A stretch of 36,012 bases of DNA from an uncultured Bacteroides sp. (GTDB lineage Bacteria > Bacteroidota > Bacteroidia > Bacteroidales > Bacteroidaceae): contig CAMAFR010000023.1 of the NCBI GenBank assembly GCA_945833835.1, positions 1 to 36,012 on the forward strand. The letters are read 5' to 3'. The position numbers and the translations under genes were made by a program. A model generated the notes under the pieces. That model had not been told where the DNA came from. It was given only the letters and a program-made list of their open reading frames with translations, and searched no databases. The stretch's first letter is position 1. Each line of letters starts with the position of its first letter. Below are positions 28,606 to 35,777 of the stretch, in pieces.

Positions 28606-29959
28606 TGTTGCTTAATAAGAAATTATCAAACAGATTCTTCTTCAGACACTCAAATACGTAAAGAATACTTCTCTTGGTTGCAGTACCCCATGAAGTCGCA
28701 TCATTGAGTTGTCTGTCCTTTTCGAGCAATATTGCCAACTCACCTGTGAGTTTCCTGTTCTTATCTGGTTTATTGTACTCATTATGAGCGGCAAGAAGAA
28801 CAGAGACAGCTACCATCAACGATTTGTTGATAGCCCTCTTTCTTGTGCGATGATAGTCGGGAGTGACTTTTCTGAAAGCATAGTCGCCAAATAAGGAATA
28901 GGCTAGTCTCATGCTGTCCTTGAACAGAGTGACATACTTGTTCAGTTCGTCTACTGGAAACTCGTTTAGTGCTTCTACGCACGCATCCAAGGTGCGACTC
29001 ATATTTCCATCATATCCGGCCAGACCGGTAGCGCTTGTGTAAAGATTATAAAAACAGATGAATCGTAATGCAGACTCTTGTGCAGCCATTCTGGTGTCTT
29101 TTATGCTGCCACCGGTCGCAGAATGGAACTCTTTGGAAGAGATCATATTGTATAATGTGTCCTGAACACGGCTTCTGGAGAGACAATTTCTAATCTCTTG
29201 ATCGTTCAATGCTTTGCCGCCGGTATTAAGCCTTCTGAAAAGATCGTATTTTAATTGGTTCGGCGAACGGTAGTCAATTTTAAAGCACGTTATCTGCGTA
29301 CGGTAGAATCGTCTTAATTGTAGATCCGGCAAATGGAGTTCGGAAAAGGTCTTTCCGTTGCAGTAATCAAAATACTCCATGTTACACAAGCGTAACTTGT
29401 CGTTCATAAAAGCTCTTATGGTACTGATACGCTGCAATCCATCCACTATCGTCATGCGTCCGTCATCATATTCGCTAAGATAGATTGCCGGCAAAGGCAA
29501 ACCAAGAAAAACAGACTCTATCAACCTACTTTGACGAGTCTTGTCCCAAACAAAATTACGTTGGAAACGGGGTGCGATTTCAAGATCACCCTGTTCCACC
29601 ATACGCATCAAATCGCTTATACTATAATTGGCTGGATTGACTATAATGTCTTTAGGACCATAGCCAGGCTTACGGGATTGCAGTGTTTCTTCGTTGTCTA
29701 CTTCCAAACCTTGTGACTGTGCCTCTATCCAGTTTTCAGAAAGCCCAACCATGCGTTCCTCAATAACATCCGACGGTTCTTCAAAGACATTCTGGTCTAC
29801 CAACGTAAAAATATTGGTAAAATCATCTTTCTGAACGGCATATTTTTCACTATCCGCTGAGTCTCCCATCAGATAGAAATTCTCCCCTTCATTTCTTAGA
29901 AAGAATGTTTTTTCGCTCTGCTCACCTTTAAGGGTGAATCTTACTTCTAATTGAGACAT
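28598..29959 (-). CDS. DUF262 (GmrS/ParB-like) domain protein
   Basis: 453 aa. The DUF262 domain starts near residue 112 (YSISDLMRMVEQGDLEIAP) and carries RFQRNFVW (131-138), the nucleotide-site motif DGLQR (173-177) and FRRLNTGGKALNDQEIRN (241-258). In GmrSD and BrxU this domain binds or hydrolyses nucleotides and controls a fused DUF1524 HNH nuclease. Here no DUF1524 or HNH motif is present; the C-terminal ~180 residues are helical. An N-terminal extension of ~110 residues looks beta-rich (LEVRFTLKGEQSEKTFFLRN) and is unrecognised. First gene of the cassette with its own promoter. I infer a sensor or regulator for the downstream ATPase and effector. Confidence 0.85.
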   Translation of the reverse strand: MSQLEVRFTLKGEQSEKTFFLRNEGENFYLMGDSADSEKYAVQKDDFTNIFTLVDQNVFEEPSDVIEERMVGLSENWIEAQSQGLEVDNEETLQSRKPGYGPKDIIVNPANYSISDLMRMVEQGDLEIAPRFQRNFVWDKTRQSRLIESVFLGLPLPAIYLSEYDDGRMTIVDGLQRISTIRAFMNDKLRLCNMEYFDYCNGKTFSELHLPDLQLRRFYRTQITCFKIDYRSPNQLKYDLFRRLNTGGKALNDQEIRNCLSRSRVQDTLYNMISSKEFHSATGGSIKDTRMAAQESALRFICFYNLYTSATGLAGYDGNMSRTLDACVEALNEFPVDELNKYVTLFKDSMRLAYSLFGDYAFRKVTPDYHRTRKRAINKSLMVAVSVLLAAHNEYNKPDKNRKLTGELAILLEKDRQLNDATSWGTATKRSILYVFECLKKNLFDNFLLSNNE

Positions 29960-30050
29960 AGTATATTGTTGTTAGTTGATTCATTAGTTGATAAACATCT
30001 TATCATCAATATACAAGCATTTACGAACATTGTAATAAGATGAAGTTCCG

Positions 30051-30081
30051 CAAAAATACCATTTTTATCTTAAGCGACAAA
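30051..30081 (-). promoter_or_regulatory. Promoter of the DUF262-ATPase-effector cassette
   Basis: On the minus strand TTTG (30081-30078), a 19-nt spacer, then TATTTTTG (30058-30051): a perfect Bacteroides consensus. It predicts a 5' leader of about 85 nt and means the cassette can be expressed independently of tRNA-Asp. Confidence 0.8.
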
Positions 30082-30126
30082 AAGAAAGATTGTCAGTTTT
30101 CCATACGTATAAGAAATGCCGGTTAG

Positions 30127-30146
30127 GGCACAATCATCCTTGTGCC
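30127..30146 (+). terminator. Orphan hairpin with T-run on the + strand
   Basis: GGCACAA (30127-30133) pairs perfectly with TTGTGCC (30140-30146), 6-nt loop, followed by ACTTTTT. It has the form of a + strand terminator although no + strand gene precedes it. It may be a leftover of the DNA that the cassette replaced, or a block against antisense transcription. Confidence 0.4.
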
Positions 30147-30171
30147 ACTTTTTGCCGTCTCCGCCGAATAT

Positions 30172-30206
30172 GAAAAAAGTCCTAAAGTATTATACTTCAG
30201 GACTTT
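30172..30206 (-). terminator. Terminator after tRNA-Asp
   Basis: AAGTCCT/AGGACTT plus AAGTA/TACTT stems with one mismatch and a 3-nt loop (30177-30205). It is followed on the minus strand by six T (30178-30173), and T-rich sequence also follows on the + strand, so it could work both ways. It insulates the tRNA from the cassette promoter. Confidence 0.85.
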
Positions 30207-30230
30207 AGTTGTTTTTTATCTTAATATGTG

Positions 30231-30304
30231 CGGTGCGTACGGGACTCGAACCCGTGACCCCATGCGTGACAGGCATGTATTCTAACCAACTGAACTAACG
30301 CACC
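30231..30304 (-). tRNA. tRNA-Asp (GUC)
   Basis: 74 nt including the discriminator G; CCA is not encoded. Acceptor GGTGCGT/ACGCACC, D-stem GTTC/GAAT, anticodon stem CATGC/GCATG with loop CTGTCAC (anticodon GTC), T-arm ACGGG-TTCGAGT-CCCGT. All arms pair. GUC tRNAs are substrates of Tgt. Confidence 0.97.
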
Positions 30305-30344
30305 ATGTTTTTTTGTGAGTGGCTATCTCTCTCGATTGCGGTTG

Positions 30345-30375
30345 CAAAGGTAGTGATATTTATGGAATCTGCAAA
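30345..30375 (-). promoter_or_regulatory. Promoter of tRNA-Asp
   Basis: On the minus strand TTTG (30375-30372), a 19-nt spacer, then TACCTTTG (30352-30345). Perfect consensus; the predicted start lies about 35 nt before the mature tRNA. Confidence 0.8.
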
Positions 30376-30416
30376 TTATTTGATGAAAAAAAATGCTTGT
30401 GGGTGAAAAATTTCAG

Positions 30417-30947
30417 TTAGGTACTGTGCGCGGGATTGATTTTCTGTACCAACAGCACAGGTTGGAAGCCTGTCGGCGTGGCGGTCCAGTCCTTGATCTC
30501 TCCGGCAACTTCGTACCCACGGTGCAGAAAGAGCGCCAGGCTGGCCTTGTTGTCTTTGCGGATGAAGGCATACAGCTGATGGACACCCGGAAGGCCGAAG
30601 CAATGCCGCTCCAGCAGCGTGAGGGCGGCGGCGGCAATTCCCCTGCCACGGAACCCTTTTTGGACCACGATGCCTACTTCCGCCCGCTGGTGCCGCGGGT
30701 CGAACGAGAAGACGTCGATGATGCCTACGGGCTGTGCGGTGGCGGATAAGCCAATCATCAGCCGGAGCTCGCGGTCGGTATAAAGGTCGTTGGTGTTTTG
30801 GGCGATGTACCTTTTCAGCTGGAACCGCGAGTAAGGGCCGGTGGCAGGTGTCCCTGCCTCCATCGCTTCACTTTCGTTTTCCAGTTGCAGCAGAAAGTCC
30901 AGGTCCTCCGGCTCAGGAGCGCGGAGGTAAATTTCAGTGGTATTCAT
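30417..30947 (-). CDS. GNAT-family N-acetyltransferase
   Basis: 176 aa, cytosolic. The RimJ/SpeG-like GNAT pattern is clear: IYLRAPEPEDLDFLLQLEN at the start, the acetyl-CoA pyrophosphate loop QKGFRGRGIA (96-105) after AEVGIVV, and the C-terminal YAFIRKDNKASLALFLHRGYE, which is motif B of the family. The acceptor (protein N-terminus, polyamine or small molecule) cannot be told. It starts 34 bp after the recR stop on the same strand, so it is probably transcribed with recR. Confidence 0.88.
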   Translation of the reverse strand: MNTTEIYLRAPEPEDLDFLLQLENESEAMEAGTPATGPYSRFQLKRYIAQNTNDLYTDRELRLMIGLSATAQPVGIIDVFSFDPRHQRAEVGIVVQKGFRGRGIAAAALTLLERHCFGLPGVHQLYAFIRKDNKASLALFLHRGYEVAGEIKDWTATPTGFQPVLLVQKINPAHST

Positions 30948-30981
30948 GGGCTGTCGGTCGGGTAGGGGGTTGCTGGTTCAA

Positions 30982-31602
30982 CTAATAAGGATTGCCGGTA
31001 AATTCGGTGCGGTTCACGATGGAGCGCCCCAAGGTCACCTCGTCGGTATATTCCAGCTCGTCGCCAATGGAGATGCCGCGGGCTATCATGGTCAGTTTCA
31101 CGTCATACGGAGCCAGTTTCCTGAAAATGTAGAAGTTGGTCGTGTCGCCCTCCATCGTGGAGCTAAGGGCCAGAATCACTTCCTTCACGCCGCCTTTCTT
31201 CACCCGTTCCACCAGACTGTCAATCTGCAGGTCCGACGGGCCGATACCGTCCATGGGAGAGATGACCCCGCCCAACACATGATACAGCCCTTTGTACTGC
31301 TGGGTGTTTTCTACCGCCATCACGTCGCGGATGGTCTCCACCACACACACGGTGGAAGCATCCCGCCGCATGTCCGAGCAGATACGGCAGACGTCGGTGT
31401 CGGAGATGTTGTGGCACACCTTGCAGTATTTCACCTCATGCTTCAGGGTCGTAATCGCGTTACCGAATGCCTCGACGGTCGGCGTCTCCTGCCGCAACAG
31501 GTGCAACACCAGCCGCATGGCTGTTTTCCGGCCGATGCCCGGCAGTTTGGCAAATTCGCCGACTGCCTTTTCCAATAAGACGGAAGGATATTGTTGGCTC
31601 AT
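30982..31602 (-). CDS. recR: Recombination mediator RecR
   Basis: 206 aa; works with RecO (and RecF) to load RecA at single-stranded gaps. Start chosen at 31602 ([17 protein letters not shown]), matching the family length of ~200. Helix-hairpin-helix [17 protein letters not shown] (20-36), zinc finger Cys60, Cys63, Cys72 and Cys75, a Toprim domain from ~85 ([14 protein letters not shown]), and the C-terminal Walker-B-like segment ending [13 protein letters not shown]. All parts are present. It is divergent from the sodium symporter gene with a 69-bp gap that must hold both promoters. Confidence 0.95.
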   Translation of the reverse strand: MSQQYPSVLLEKAVGEFAKLPGIGRKTAMRLVLHLLRQETPTVEAFGNAITTLKHEVKYCKVCHNISDTDVCRICSDMRRDASTVCVVETIRDVMAVENTQQYKGLYHVLGGVISPMDGIGPSDLQIDSLVERVKKGGVKEVILALSSTMEGDTTNFYIFRKLAPYDVKLTMIARGISIGDELEYTDEVTLGRSIVNRTEFTGNPY

Positions 31603-31645
31603 GTGTATTCTTTTGTTTTGCGCGCGAAGATACAAAAAAATGGCG

Positions 31646-31653
31646 TATCTTTG
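31646..31653 (+). promoter_or_regulatory. -7 box of the sodium symporter gene
   Basis: TATCTTTG matches TAnnTTTG, 18 bases before the start codon. The nearest TTTG upstream (31617-31620) is 25 nt away rather than 19-20, so strength is uncertain. Confidence 0.45.
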
Positions 31654-31671
31654 CCCGCCAAATCAAGAAAC

Positions 31672-33123
31672 ATGAACGGAACATATATTCTGCTGACCAT
31701 CGTGGCCTATTTCAGCCTCCTGTTGCTGATAGCGTGGATGACGGGTGCCCGCCATTCCGACAATGACGCCTTCTTCCGCGGCAACCGCCGGTCGCCGTGG
31801 TACGTGGTTTCCTTCGGCATGATAGGAGCCTCGCTTTCGGGAGTCACCTTCGTGTCGGTGCCAGGCATGGTGCGCGGCATTGACATGACCTACATGCAGA
31901 CCTGCATGGGGTTCTTTTTCGGCTATGTAGTGATAGCCCATGTGCTGTTGCCGCTCTACTACCGGCTCAACCTGACCTCTATCTACACCTATCTGGGCGG
32001 ACGTTTCGGCCCACGTTCCTACCGCACGGGCGCCTCCTTTTTCCTGCTCTCCAAAATGCTGGGAGCGGCGGCCCGCCTTTATCTGGTGTGTCTGGTGCTG
32101 CAACGTTACGTGTTCGATGCCTACGGCATACCTTTCGCCCTCACGGCTGTCGGGACGGTGTTCCTGATCTGGCTCTATACGTGCCGCAGCGGCATCCGCA
32201 CCATTGTCTGGACAGACAGCCTCCAGACCTTCTGCCTGTTGGCGACGCTGGTCCTTATCTTATATAAGGTCATCCTCCTGCTCGGACTGGACGTGCGCTC
32301 GGCCTTTGATGCCGTGTGCCAGAGCGAGTACAGCCGTATCTTCGAGTTCGGCGACTGGCAGTCTAAACAGCATTTCCTCAAACAGTTTCTGAGCGGCATT
32401 TTCATTACGATTGTCATGACCGGTTTGGATCAGGACATGATGCAGAAGAACTTGAGTTGCCGCAACCTGAAGGAGGCGCAGCGCAATATGTATTGCTATG
32501 GCATCTCTTTTGTCCCCGTGAATTTCCTGTTCCTGTCGTTGGGCATCCTGCTGTTGGCGGCGGCTCCCCGGTTGGGCCTGGAGCTTCCTGCCAAAGGCGA
32601 CGAGCTGTTGCCCCTGTTTGCCGCCAACGGCTATCTGGGCCCTGCTGTGTTGGTGCTGTTCACCATCGGAATCATCGCCGCGGCTTTTTCCAGTGCAGAT
32701 TCTGCCTTGGCCGCCCTCACCACCAGTTTCTGTGTGGACATCATCGGGATTGGCAAATACGACGAGCCGCACGCCCGTCGCATCCGCCGTCAGGTGCACC
32801 TGTTGCTCTCGGCGGTGTTTGTAGGGTGCATCCTCCTGTTCGAGTGGGCGGACAGTCCCAGTGTCATTGACACCATCTACGTCTTGGCCTCTTATACTTA
32901 TGGTCCCCTGCTGGGCCTGTATGGCTTCGGGCTCTTCACCCGCCAGCGTCCGCGTGACCGCTTCGTGCCGTATGTGGCCATCGCTTCACCGGTCATCTGT
33001 TATCTCACCGACCGTCTGGTCTGCCTGCTCTACGGCTACCAGTTCGGCTACGAGATGCTGATGCTGAACGGCCTGCTCACGTTCGGTGGCCTGTCATTGC
33101 TGGCGGCCCGCCAGAAGGCCTGA
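31672..33123 (+). CDS. Sodium:solute symporter (SSS family)
   Basis: 483 aa integral membrane protein with about 13 helices. Start at 31672 (MNGTYILLTIVAYFSLLLLIAWMTG) begins directly in helix 1; the in-frame upstream codons cross the promoter. Family features: FFRGNRRSPWYVVSFGMIGASLSG in helices 1-2, TYLGGRFGPRSYRTGASFF, the QDMMQKNLSCRNLKEAQRNM loop, and AAFSSADSALAALTTSF, which corresponds to the second sodium-site helix with adjacent serines. Substrate (sugar, sialic acid, amino acid or other) is not predictable. It stands alone and ends in a strong hairpin shared with a convergent unit. Confidence 0.9.
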   Translation: MNGTYILLTIVAYFSLLLLIAWMTGARHSDNDAFFRGNRRSPWYVVSFGMIGASLSGVTFVSVPGMVRGIDMTYMQTCMGFFFGYVVIAHVLLPLYYRLNLTSIYTYLGGRFGPRSYRTGASFFLLSKMLGAAARLYLVCLVLQRYVFDAYGIPFALTAVGTVFLIWLYTCRSGIRTIVWTDSLQTFCLLATLVLILYKVILLLGLDVRSAFDAVCQSEYSRIFEFGDWQSKQHFLKQFLSGIFITIVMTGLDQDMMQKNLSCRNLKEAQRNMYCYGISFVPVNFLFLSLGILLLAAAPRLGLELPAKGDELLPLFAANGYLGPAVLVLFTIGIIAAAFSSADSALAALTTSFCVDIIGIGKYDEPHARRIRRQVHLLLSAVFVGCILLFEWADSPSVIDTIYVLASYTYGPLLGLYGFGLFTRQRPRDRFVPYVAIASPVICYLTDRLVCLLYGYQFGYEMLMLNGLLTFGGLSLLAARQKA

Positions 33124-33160
33124 GCAGATACTGCTTATTGTCTTTTCTTGATTTCACCAC

Positions 33161-33208
33161 CACCCGCCGGCGGGATGCCCGGAAGGTTTCCGCCGGCGGG
33201 TGTGCTTT
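33161..33208. terminator. Strong hairpin between convergent units
   Basis: CACCCGCCGGCGG (33161-33173) pairs perfectly over 13 bp with CCGCCGGCGGGTG (33190-33202), followed on the + strand by a short T-run. It can end the symporter transcript and probably the opposing operon as well. Confidence 0.75.
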
Positions 33209-33408
33209 TACAGGGCTTGCTGATTACCGTCCGTATCTTCCTGTTGTGTGTCGGTGCTCATGGGCCGACCGGCTGCGGGAGCACAGGAGATGCTTCGTTT
33301 GGACTTTTTCTTCCCGTATTTTCGGGCCTTTTCCCAGGCCGCCTTGCGGGCCTCATATTGTTCCCGTTGTTTTTCCAGATAATTGTCTGCCATATCTTGA
33401 AGTGTCAT
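33208..33408 (-). CDS. Small basic protein coupled to the DAACS symporter gene
   Basis: 66 aa from the ATG at 33408, whose first bases overlap the stop codon of the upstream gene as ATGA. That coupling is the main reason to accept the gene and this start; the frame is open 11 codons further up. Sequence: MTLQDMADNYLEKQREQYEA followed by a highly basic stretch RKAAWEKARKYGKKKSKRS and a hydrophilic tail. It is mostly helical and charged, with no membrane segment. It resembles small conserved proteins of unknown role in this phylum. A role in RNA binding or in regulating the symporter would be speculation. Confidence 0.6.
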   Translation of the reverse strand: MTLQDMADNYLEKQREQYEARKAAWEKARKYGKKKSKRSISCAPAAGRPMSTDTQQEDTDGNQQAL

Positions 33409-34583
33409 TGAAGTTGTTGTTTTTCTTTTTCCCCGAACCATTTGTTGATGAGCAGGGCCAAGGCTCCGTCGCCGGTGACGTTGCAGGCCGTGCCGAAGCT
33501 ATCCATGGCGATGTAGAGGGCAATCATCAGCGCCTGGTCGTTGTCATCGAACCCCAACATGGAAGCCAGGATGCCCAGTGCCGCCATGATGGCTCCGCCC
33601 GGCACACCGGGAGCGGCCACCATCGTAATGCCCAGCATGAAGATGAAACCCGCAAATTGCTGGAAGTCATAGGGTATATTCTGCATCATCATCAACGCCA
33701 GGGCACAGGCGACGATTTTCAAGGTGCTGCCGGACAAATGGATCGTGGCACACAAGGGGACCACAAAACTGGCGATGTCCTCATCCACCCCGTTGCGGAC
33801 ACATTGTTTCAAGGTGACGGGAATGGTGGCGGCAGAAGACTGGGTGCCCAGTGCCGTGAAATAGGCAGGCAGCATACGGCCCAACAGGCGGAACGGATTC
33901 TTGCCGACAAACAGGCCAGCCACGGTGTATTGGAAGACTAGCAGGAAGATGTGCAGCAGAAAAATGATGCCGATGATCTTGATGAAGACCGTGAGGACAT
34001 GGAAGACCTGTCCGGAATGGGTCATATTGAAGAAGATGCCGAAGATGTAGATGGGCAACAATGGCAGGATGACCACCTGAATGGTCTTGACGATGATTTC
34101 CTTGAAATCGTTGCACACGTCTTTCAAGGCGGTCGTACTGAGGTGGGCAATGCCAAGGCCTACGGTGAATGCCATTACGAGAGCGGTCATGACATTCAGG
34201 GGAGCCGGTATGTCTACGGTAAAGAACGGTTCCGTGCCATGGGCTTCGCTGATTTCTGACAATGGAATGTTTTGCGTGATGAGCGAAGGGAAGACGGTGC
34301 TGCCCACTCCATAGGAAAGGAAGCCCGACAATAGGGTGGCGGTATAGGCCAGAAGGGTAGTGGTCAGCAGCATCTTGCCGGCTCCTTTGCCGATGTCCGC
34401 TATGGCGGGAGCCACCAGACCGACGATGATCAACGGAATGATGAAGCCCAGAAACTCGCTGAAAAGGCCGTTGAAGGTCACGAAGATACGGACGGGAATG
34501 TCTGGTGAAACGATGCCAGCCCCAATTCCCAGCAGCATGGCAATCAGAATTTTGGGTAATAACCCGATTCTCATTTTTCTCAT
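33405..34583 (-). CDS. DAACS-family dicarboxylate/amino acid:cation symporter
   Basis: 392 aa membrane transporter of the glutamate/dicarboxylate fold. The start at 34583 (MRKMRIGLLPKILIAMLLG) overlaps the methyltransferase stop as ATGA. Family elements: LGFIIPLIIVGLVAPAIADIGKG (helices 2-3), hairpin 1 GTQSSAATIPVT, helix 7 and following VPLCATIHLSGSTLKI, hairpin 2 AAPGVPGGAIMAALGIL and the helix 8 motif ALYIAMDSFGTACNVTGDGA. The usual NMDGT in helix 7 is HLSGS here, so the cation site differs from the well-studied members. Substrate is not predictable. Middle gene of a three-gene coupled unit. Confidence 0.88.
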   Translation of the reverse strand: MRKMRIGLLPKILIAMLLGIGAGIVSPDIPVRIFVTFNGLFSEFLGFIIPLIIVGLVAPAIADIGKGAGKMLLTTTLLAYTATLLSGFLSYGVGSTVFPSLITQNIPLSEISEAHGTEPFFTVDIPAPLNVMTALVMAFTVGLGIAHLSTTALKDVCNDFKEIIVKTIQVVILPLLPIYIFGIFFNMTHSGQVFHVLTVFIKIIGIIFLLHIFLLVFQYTVAGLFVGKNPFRLLGRMLPAYFTALGTQSSAATIPVTLKQCVRNGVDEDIASFVVPLCATIHLSGSTLKIVACALALMMMQNIPYDFQQFAGFIFMLGITMVAAPGVPGGAIMAALGILASMLGFDDNDQALMIALYIAMDSFGTACNVTGDGALALLINKWFGEKEKQQLQ

Positions 34584-35431
34584 TGTGTGATGAATGTGTT
34601 GTTTGTAAGGGATGCTTGTGGTTCGGCAGTGGGACCGGCACCCAATACCCAACAGGCGATGGCTGCCGCAGCGGCTACATTGAGCGAATCCACCTGGTGG
34701 GACATAGGGATGCGTACCACGTAATCAGCGTCGGCTATGGCTTCGCGGGACAGGCCGTCGCCCTCGGTGCCCATGATGATGGCCAGTCTGTCAATCTGTT
34801 GCAGCGAAGGGTGATGGATAGGCACAGACTGCTCCGTCAGAGCCATGGCTGCCGTGACGTAGCCCCATTGGTGCAGTGAAGGAAGCGGTTGGTCCATCCA
34901 TGTCCAGGGAACCAAAAAGACAGCGCCCATCGAGACACGTACTGCCCGCCGGTTCAGCGGGTCGCAGGAAGAGGGAGTCAGCAGGACACCGTCGATGCCC
35001 AAGGCGGCTGCCGATCGGAAAATGGCACCGATGTTGGTCGTGTCTACCACTCCGTCAATGACCACCAGCCGGCGGGACTGTCGGCAGATGGAGTCTACCG
35101 AAGGCAGCACCGGTCGTTGCATGGCACAAAGCACACCTCGGGTCAAGGCATAGCCGGTCAGCGACGCCAGGACCTGCCGGTCACCGGTATAGACAGGAAT
35201 GTCGCCACAGCGTTCCAGCAGGGAAGCCGCGTCACCGGTGAGGTGCTTCCGTTCGCACAACAGGGCAACAGGACGGTAGCCTGCGTTCAGTGCCACATGG
35301 ATGACTTTGGGGCTTTCGGCAATGAAAAGTCCCCGTTCGGCCTCCATGCTTTGTCGCAGCTGGGCTTCGGTCAGCGTGCCGAAAATCTCCACTCCGGGGT
35401 GGGAAAGTGACGTGATTTCGATAATGGCCAT
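34580..35431 (-). CDS. TrmH/SpoU-family RNA 2'-O-methyltransferase
   Basis: 283 aa. The start at 35431 (MAIIEITSLSHPGVEIFGTL) is where the family N-terminus begins. An N-terminal L30e-like substrate domain (~10-105) is followed by a SPOUT knot with motif 1 TTNIGAIFRSAAALG (Asn133, Arg139), motif 2 GTEGDGLSREAI (~233) and motif 3 DSLNVAAAAAIACW (~255). These bind SAM and carry the catalytic Arg. The target (rRNA ribose or tRNA Gm18) cannot be assigned. First gene of the unit with the DAACS symporter and the small basic protein, each joined by a 4-base overlap. Confidence 0.9.
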   Translation of the reverse strand: MAIIEITSLSHPGVEIFGTLTEAQLRQSMEAERGLFIAESPKVIHVALNAGYRPVALLCERKHLTGDAASLLERCGDIPVYTGDRQVLASLTGYALTRGVLCAMQRPVLPSVDSICRQSRRLVVIDGVVDTTNIGAIFRSAAALGIDGVLLTPSSCDPLNRRAVRVSMGAVFLVPWTWMDQPLPSLHQWGYVTAAMALTEQSVPIHHPSLQQIDRLAIIMGTEGDGLSREAIADADYVVRIPMSHQVDSLNVAAAAAIACWVLGAGPTAEPQASLTNNTFITQ

Positions 35432-35467
35432 GTTCGTAGGATAAGATTGATGCAGTCTTTCAGGGGG

Positions 35468-35499
35468 CAAAAGTATTCTATATGTTTTAAATTTGCAAA
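35468..35499 (-). promoter_or_regulatory. Promoter of the methyltransferase-symporter unit
   Basis: On the minus strand TTTG (35499-35496), a 20-nt spacer, then TACTTTTG (35475-35468). It lies 37 nt before the start codon. Confidence 0.65.
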
Positions 35500-35571
35500 T
35501 CCTTGCGTCAAATTGTGTTTATTTCGTCTCTTTCCCAAAAACTATTATGAGAATGACTGAGATGTCTTTCC

Positions 35572-35777
35572 CTAAAGCATTCTTACCAGTCGGAATTTCA
35601 GGATTAGACATACGCCGAGTATTCCCGTGATGTTGGCTATCACGGATTTCCGATATAAGTTTGTTTCTTTCCTCTCCAAGCTAGTCCGCTTATGTTGCTT
35701 CGTTGTTAAATCATAACGGGAGAGCATATTGTCGATATTTCATTTTTCATCGTCTTAAGAATTTCAAAAAACGACAT
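35572..35777 (-). pseudogene. Probable frameshifted small membrane-protein gene
   Basis: Two short frames join into one plausible protein of about 67 residues. The first (35777-35706) reads MSFFEILKTMKNE before drifting to a stop. The second, one base shifted near 35740, reads NIDNMLSRYDLTTKQH, then a basic stretch, then a hydrophobic helix SVIANITGILGVCLILKF and stops at 35572. Adding one A in the AT-rich junction restores the frame. The shape, an amphipathic N-terminus then one membrane helix, is reasonable, but I do not recognise the family. It could also be two unrelated chance frames or a sequencing error. Confidence 0.35.

Larger units (their letters stand above)
26529..30081 (-). other. 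Candidate three-gene anti-phage defence cassette
   Basis: Promoter plus three overlapping genes: DUF262 protein, OLD-like/DUF3696 ATPase, putative E3-like RNase. The base composition is visibly AT-richer than on either side, and the unit lies between a conserved core gene and tRNA-Asp. It has the layout of a sensor/ATPase/effector defence module. No integrase, transposase or clear attachment-site repeats are present, so how it arrived is unknown. Confidence 0.6.
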
